A stretch of 64,000 bases of DNA from an uncultured Flavobacteriaceae bacterium (GTDB taxonomy: Bacteria; Bacteroidota; Bacteroidia; Flavobacteriales; Flavobacteriaceae): assembly GCA_913061125.1 (NCBI GenBank), contig CAJXUB010000004.1:1-64000 (forward strand), given 5' to 3'. A program made the position numbers and the translations under genes. The notes under the pieces are model-generated. The model made no database searches and was not told the origin of the DNA. It saw only the letters and a list, made by a program, of their open reading frames with translations. This document shows, in pieces, positions 60,414 through 64,000 of the stretch (positions are counted from its first letter, which is position 1; each line of letters begins with the position of its first letter).

Positions 60414-60510
60414 TGCCTCGGGGCAAGCCCACGAGGTATTCAAAGGAAACTATTTTAAACATTTCGAGGCAAGCCTCGGGGAATTAAACCCTTGGCTATC
60501 GCCCTGCGAT
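60414..60510. repeat. Putative REP-like palindromic intergenic element
   Basis: GCCTCGGGG occurs at 60415 and 60472, with CGAGG partners at 60432 and 60465, forming nested inverted repeats (CCTCG...CGAGG; CGAGGCaaGCCTCG) in a 100-nt non-coding stretch. Confidence 0.5.
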
Positions 60511-60511
60511 T

Positions 60512-60542
60512 AAAAAAGGCGGATCATAAACCGCCTTTTTTT
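60512..60542. terminator. Bidirectional terminator between htpG and the dipeptidase gene
   Basis: AAAAAAGGCGGatcataaaCCGCCTTTTTT. Confidence 0.8.
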
Positions 60543-61218
60543 ATTGAATAACAAAATCGAAATAAGTATCTGGAAACGGCTCGTTGTTCAGCGTAAAATG
60601 CCACCATTCCTGAGCATACGCACGAAAGCCGTGTTTCAACATGACGTTTTGAAGTAAGGCCCTATTGCGTTTCTGACTGCGGGTCAAATGAGGGTAATCT
60701 AGATTGGATAGTTCTCCAAAAAAATCATACGGACTTCCCATGTCCAATTCCTGACAGGTATTGAAATCTATGATTGTGAGATCCACAGAACTTCCTCTGC
60801 TGTGGCCCGAACGGGAAGCGATGTACTGCTGTTTAAACAATTCAGATTTTGGAATTTGTGGATAAAATTTGGATTTCATAATGGTATCGTTGGGGGTTTT
60901 GGCCCAACGCATAAAATGATTTACAGCACGTTGAGGTCGATAGCCGTCAAAAAATTTTAATCCCAGCCCCATGGATTGCAATTCATTTTGAACCGCCACT
61001 AGGGCGCTCACTGCTGCGGTGCTCAAAATAGCTTTTTCGGCCTGGTAGCCGTCAATTTTTTTTCCAACAAAATTATTTGAAGTGGCGTAACGCAAGTCAA
61101 TTTCTAAATCTGGAATGGCTGTTTTCACGTCAGTAAACCCTTGAGGTAGAGTTAATTGTGAAAACCCCAGCGTACAGAAAACACCAAAAATGATAAGGAA
61201 AATAGTCTTTTGTTGCAT
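60541..61218 (-). CDS. D-alanyl-D-alanine dipeptidase (VanX/DdpX-like, M15)
   Basis: 'DLEIDLRYATSNNFVGKKIDGY', 'FFDGYRPQRAVNHFMRW', 'SRSGHSRGSSVDLTIID', 'EWWHFTL'. Confidence 0.94.
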   Translation of the reverse strand: MQQKTIFLIIFGVFCTLGFSQLTLPQGFTDVKTAIPDLEIDLRYATSNNFVGKKIDGYQAEKAILSTAAVSALVAVQNELQSMGLGLKFFDGYRPQRAVNHFMRWAKTPNDTIMKSKFYPQIPKSELFKQQYIASRSGHSRGSSVDLTIIDFNTCQELDMGSPYDFFGELSNLDYPHLTRSQKRNRALLQNVMLKHGFRAYAQEWWHFTLNNEPFPDTYFDFVIQ

Positions 61219-61257
61219 AGGTAGAGAACTTGTACTAATTTAGAAAAAATTCTGAGG

Positions 61258-61857
61258 ATGCGGTTTGACTCACCAAAATGTTATGATTTTGCACTAAAAG
61301 ACGCCGATGTGGTCTATTATCCACGTTATTTTGACGTGGAAACATCCAACCGTTATTTTGATACTTTGCTTGATCAAACCCCTTGGCAACACGACGATAT
61401 TAAGGTTTTTGGAAAAGTGTATCCACAACCTCGATTAACGGCTTTATATGCCAACAACAATACGCCCTACAGCTATTCAAATATCGTCATGAAGCCACAC
61501 CCCTTTACTCCAGCATTGAGGGACATAAAAACCTCTATTGATCACACTACGGAACTGAAATTTACAACTTGTTTGTTAAATTTATATCGAAATGGACAAG
61601 ACAGCAACGGCTGGCACGCCGATAATGAGAAGGAATTGGGGGAAAACCCCGTAATCGCCTCTGTGAGTTTTGGAGCGCAACGCGCTTTTCATATGAAACA
61701 TAGACATGATAAAACTCAAAAATTAAAATTAAATTTGGAGCCAGGCAGTCTTTTAATCATGAGGGGGACAACCCAACATTATTGGTTGCATCAAATTCCA
61801 AAAACTAAAAAAAACATTAAAGAACGAATCAATTTAACGTTTCGAATTATAAAATAA
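61258..61857 (+). CDS. Alpha-ketoglutarate-dependent dioxygenase AlkB-like
   Basis: 'FTTCLLNLYRNGQDSNGWHADNEKELGENPVIASVSFGAQRAFHMKHR...LEPGSLLIMRGTTQHYWLHQIPK...RINLTFR'. Confidence 0.95.
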   Translation: MRFDSPKCYDFALKDADVVYYPRYFDVETSNRYFDTLLDQTPWQHDDIKVFGKVYPQPRLTALYANNNTPYSYSNIVMKPHPFTPALRDIKTSIDHTTELKFTTCLLNLYRNGQDSNGWHADNEKELGENPVIASVSFGAQRAFHMKHRHDKTQKLKLNLEPGSLLIMRGTTQHYWLHQIPKTKKNIKERINLTFRIIK

Positions 61858-61862
61858 ATGGT

Positions 61863-62786
61863 ATGAAAAAAATTAAACTTATTTTGATGTATTTATGGGC
61901 TTCAACATCGGTGTTACTTGCCCAAGAATTTACGTCAAAAGACTTAACCCTAAACGCTCACATTGACGGCACATTATTGACTCCTGAAAACGACAGCCGT
62001 TCTAAATTGGTGATTCTAATAGCGGGTTCTGGACCAACGGATCGTGATGGAAATCAGTCGTTTATGAAAAATAACAGCTTAAAAAAATTAGCTGAATTTC
62101 TTTCAAATTCTGGCATCGCTAGTTTTCGTTACGATAAACGAATTGTTAAGCAAATTCGAACGGGAACTATTGATGACAGTATTCGTTTTGATGATTTTGT
62201 AACAGATGCAAAATCGGTAATCGAATATTTTAAGCCAAGCTATGAAACCATTGTGGTTGCAGGCCACAGCCAGGGCAGTTTGGTAGGGTTACTTGCTTTG
62301 GATAGTGGCGCATCCGGTTTTATTTCGTTAGCAGGCGCAGGGAAGTCTATTGATGCGATTCTTGTGGATCAAATTTCAAAAACAGCACCCATGTTTTTGG
62401 ACGACACCAAACGCGTTTTAAAATCTTTGAAAGAAGGTCAAACAACATCTGATTTTCCTGCTGCACTCGGATCAATTTTTAATTTGGATATTCAGCCCTT
62501 TATGATGAATTGGATGCAATACGATCCTGCTAAAATTTTATCTGAACAATCTATTCCAACCTTGATTATTAATGGAACAAAAGATTTGCAAGTAGGAGTT
62601 GATGAGGCAAAATTACTTGACAGCAATGCCCAAAACAGCACCTTGGTCGTTGTGGAAAATTTGAATCATGTTTTAGTTAAAATTGAAGGGGGCGATTTGG
62701 AGAATGCAAAATCTTACAATGAAAGTAATCGGCCCATAGCCGAGGAGGTAACCCAAGCCATGCTGGACTATATCAATGCACTTTAA
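61863..62786 (+). CDS. Alpha/beta hydrolase, secreted
   Basis: Signal peptide; 'LVILIAGSGPTDRDGNQSF', 'SFRYDKR', nucleophile elbow 'VVAGHSQGSLVGLLA', 'TLIINGTKDLQVGVDEAKLL', 'LNHVLVKIEG'. Confidence 0.9.
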   Translation: MKKIKLILMYLWASTSVLLAQEFTSKDLTLNAHIDGTLLTPENDSRSKLVILIAGSGPTDRDGNQSFMKNNSLKKLAEFLSNSGIASFRYDKRIVKQIRTGTIDDSIRFDDFVTDAKSVIEYFKPSYETIVVAGHSQGSLVGLLALDSGASGFISLAGAGKSIDAILVDQISKTAPMFLDDTKRVLKSLKEGQTTSDFPAALGSIFNLDIQPFMMNWMQYDPAKILSEQSIPTLIINGTKDLQVGVDEAKLLDSNAQNSTLVVVENLNHVLVKIEGGDLENAKSYNESNRPIAEEVTQAMLDYINAL

Positions 62787-62802
62787 ATAAATATAAAAAA
62801 AT

Positions 62803-62860
62803 AAAAAAAGCACCGAGAAACGGTGCTTTCATTACTAACCAACCAAAGTGTATTATTAAA
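62803..62860 (+). repeat. Hairpin plus CTAACCAACCAAA element, copy 1
   Basis: AAAAAAGCACCGagaaaCGGTGCTTTCATTACTAACCAACCAAAGTGTATTATTAAA. Confidence 0.6.
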
Positions 62861-62937
62861 TACAATCTTTATATTGCAAACATACGACCAAAACCCTAAC
62901 TTTACGTCGTGTTTAACAATACTTTCACACAAAAAAG

Positions 62938-62995
62938 GAAAAAGCACCATTTTCATGATGCTTTAACCACTAACCAACCAAAATATATTACTAAC
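62938..62995 (+). repeat. Hairpin plus CTAACCAACCAAA element, copy 2
   Basis: GAAAAAGCACCATtttcATGATGCTTTAACCACTAACCAACCAAAATATATTACTAAC; shared 12+ nt motif 135 bp after copy 1. Confidence 0.6.
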
Positions 62996-63060
62996 AAAAA
63001 AATTAAATAATACATTTTCTTAGTCACAACTACCGTGCCAAAAAAATTATTCTCTACATC

Positions 63061-63567
63061 ATGAATCAAAAAAAACCAAGAATTGATGTCCCATTAACTC
63101 CCTTTGACCTTTGGATGGATCGTTTTTCTTTTTTTATTTTTTTTGCAATATGGACCTACGTTGTGTTGAATTACAGCAATATTCCAGAGACCATACCCCT
63201 GCATTTTGATGCTCAAGGGAATGCAGACCATTTCGGATCAAAACAAAGTATTTGGCTACTAATGGGAATCATGAGTCTGTTATTTGTTGGAATTTATATT
63301 TTAGGAAAATACCCCCATCTTCACAATTATACCATCACCATAACTGAGCAAAATGCCTTAAAAAATTACCGTTTTAGCACCAGACTATTACGCTTTGTAA
63401 ATCTTTTTGATTTGATTCTGTTTGCGTACATCGTAAAACAAACACTGAGAGCTGAAGTTGAAACAACGTCGCGACTTGGGAGTTGGTTTCTGCCGCTTGT
63501 GTTGGGAGGCAGTGGCATTTTTTTAATCGCTGTATTTATTTACGTCAATAAATTAAATTCAAACTAA
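63061..63567 (+). CDS. DUF1648 domain-containing membrane protein
   Basis: 'FAIWTYVVLNYSNIPETIPLHFDAQGNADHFGSKQSIWLL' is the DUF1648 signature; multiple TM segments. Confidence 0.88.
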   Translation: MNQKKPRIDVPLTPFDLWMDRFSFFIFFAIWTYVVLNYSNIPETIPLHFDAQGNADHFGSKQSIWLLMGIMSLLFVGIYILGKYPHLHNYTITITEQNALKNYRFSTRLLRFVNLFDLILFAYIVKQTLRAEVETTSRLGSWFLPLVLGGSGIFLIAVFIYVNKLNSN

Positions 63568-63576
63568 TTCACTCAA

Positions 63577-64000
63577 ATGGCTGATACCTCACCGCTATTC
63601 ACCAACGATACTATAGTTTTTGGACTTCTAATGCTTGCGTTGGCGTTTATTTTTTACACTGAATCTAGGACATCTGGATTTTGGTCAAAATTCTACAAAA
63701 TAGTTCCTGGTCTGTTTATGGCATATATGCTTCCTGCAGTTTTTACAACCGTGGGTTGGATTGCTCCCGAATGGGAACAGACCTCAACATCAGGTGATGT
63801 TCTTAAAAAAAGCAGTGCATTGTACTATGTCGCCAGTCGGTTTTTATTACCCGCAGCTCTGGTACTAATGACACTAAGCATCGACTTAAAAGGGGTGTTT
63901 AATCTGGGTTGGAAAGCCCTAATCATGTTTTTTACAGGAACATTGGGCATTGTGGTTGGAGGGCCTATCGCAATTTTAATCATAGCCTCAGTATCACCCG
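63577..64000 (+). CDS. DUF819 family membrane protein, truncated by window end
   Basis: Hand translation from ATG 63577: MADTSPLFTNDTIVFGLLMLALAFIFYTESRTSGFWSKFYKIVPGLFMAYMLPAVFTTVGWIAPEW...; open to the end of the window. Confidence 0.82.
   Translation, partial: MADTSPLFTNDTIVFGLLMLALAFIFYTESRTSGFWSKFYKIVPGLFMAYMLPAVFTTVGWIAPEWEQTSTSGDVLKKSSALYYVASRFLLPAALVLMTLSIDLKGVFNLGWKALIMFFTGTLGIVVGGPIAILIIASVSP

Noticed and set aside
60541-61218. Vancomycin-resistance (VanX) cassette
   Set aside because: VanX-like M15 dipeptidases are common housekeeping/secreted enzymes in Gram-negative Bacteroidota; no vanA/vanH/vanS neighbours and it has a signal peptide.

Overview
This looks like a contiguous chromosomal segment from a Flavobacteriaceae (Bacteroidota) genome. 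Supporting signs are type IX secretion (T9SS) sorting domains of types A and B, GLPGLI, DUF3276, DUF1573 and DUF4295 families, bshC, and a TTTG/TAnnTTTG promoter. It is densely packed with about 53 protein genes. Most are housekeeping: gltBD, ppc, pyrD, pepT, yajC, nusB, guaA, bshC, rimO, ftsY, rpmB/rpmG, cinA, recR, fabH-like, htpG, rmuC, alkB. The window opens inside the 3' part of a tmRNA (ssrA) gene. Three items deserve a second look. (1) A small region of about 1.9 kb at the ssrA 3' end is bounded by a 23-bp direct repeat (263-285 and 2135-2157), consistent with an att-flanked integration remnant. (2) A 1459-aa predicted secreted protein (3767-8146, minus) combines a phosphohistidine-like segment and a PPDK/PEP-synthase-type ATP-grasp domain, in the order used by glucan, water dikinase, with SprB-like repeats, a lamin-tail domain and a T9SS sorting signal. 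(3) Several unexplained intergenic repeats and hairpins occur (60414-60510; 62803-62995; 23750-23935). No CRISPR array, rRNA, complete tRNA, transposase or integrase was seen. All calls are from reading the sequence and the supplied ORF translations; no database search was possible.
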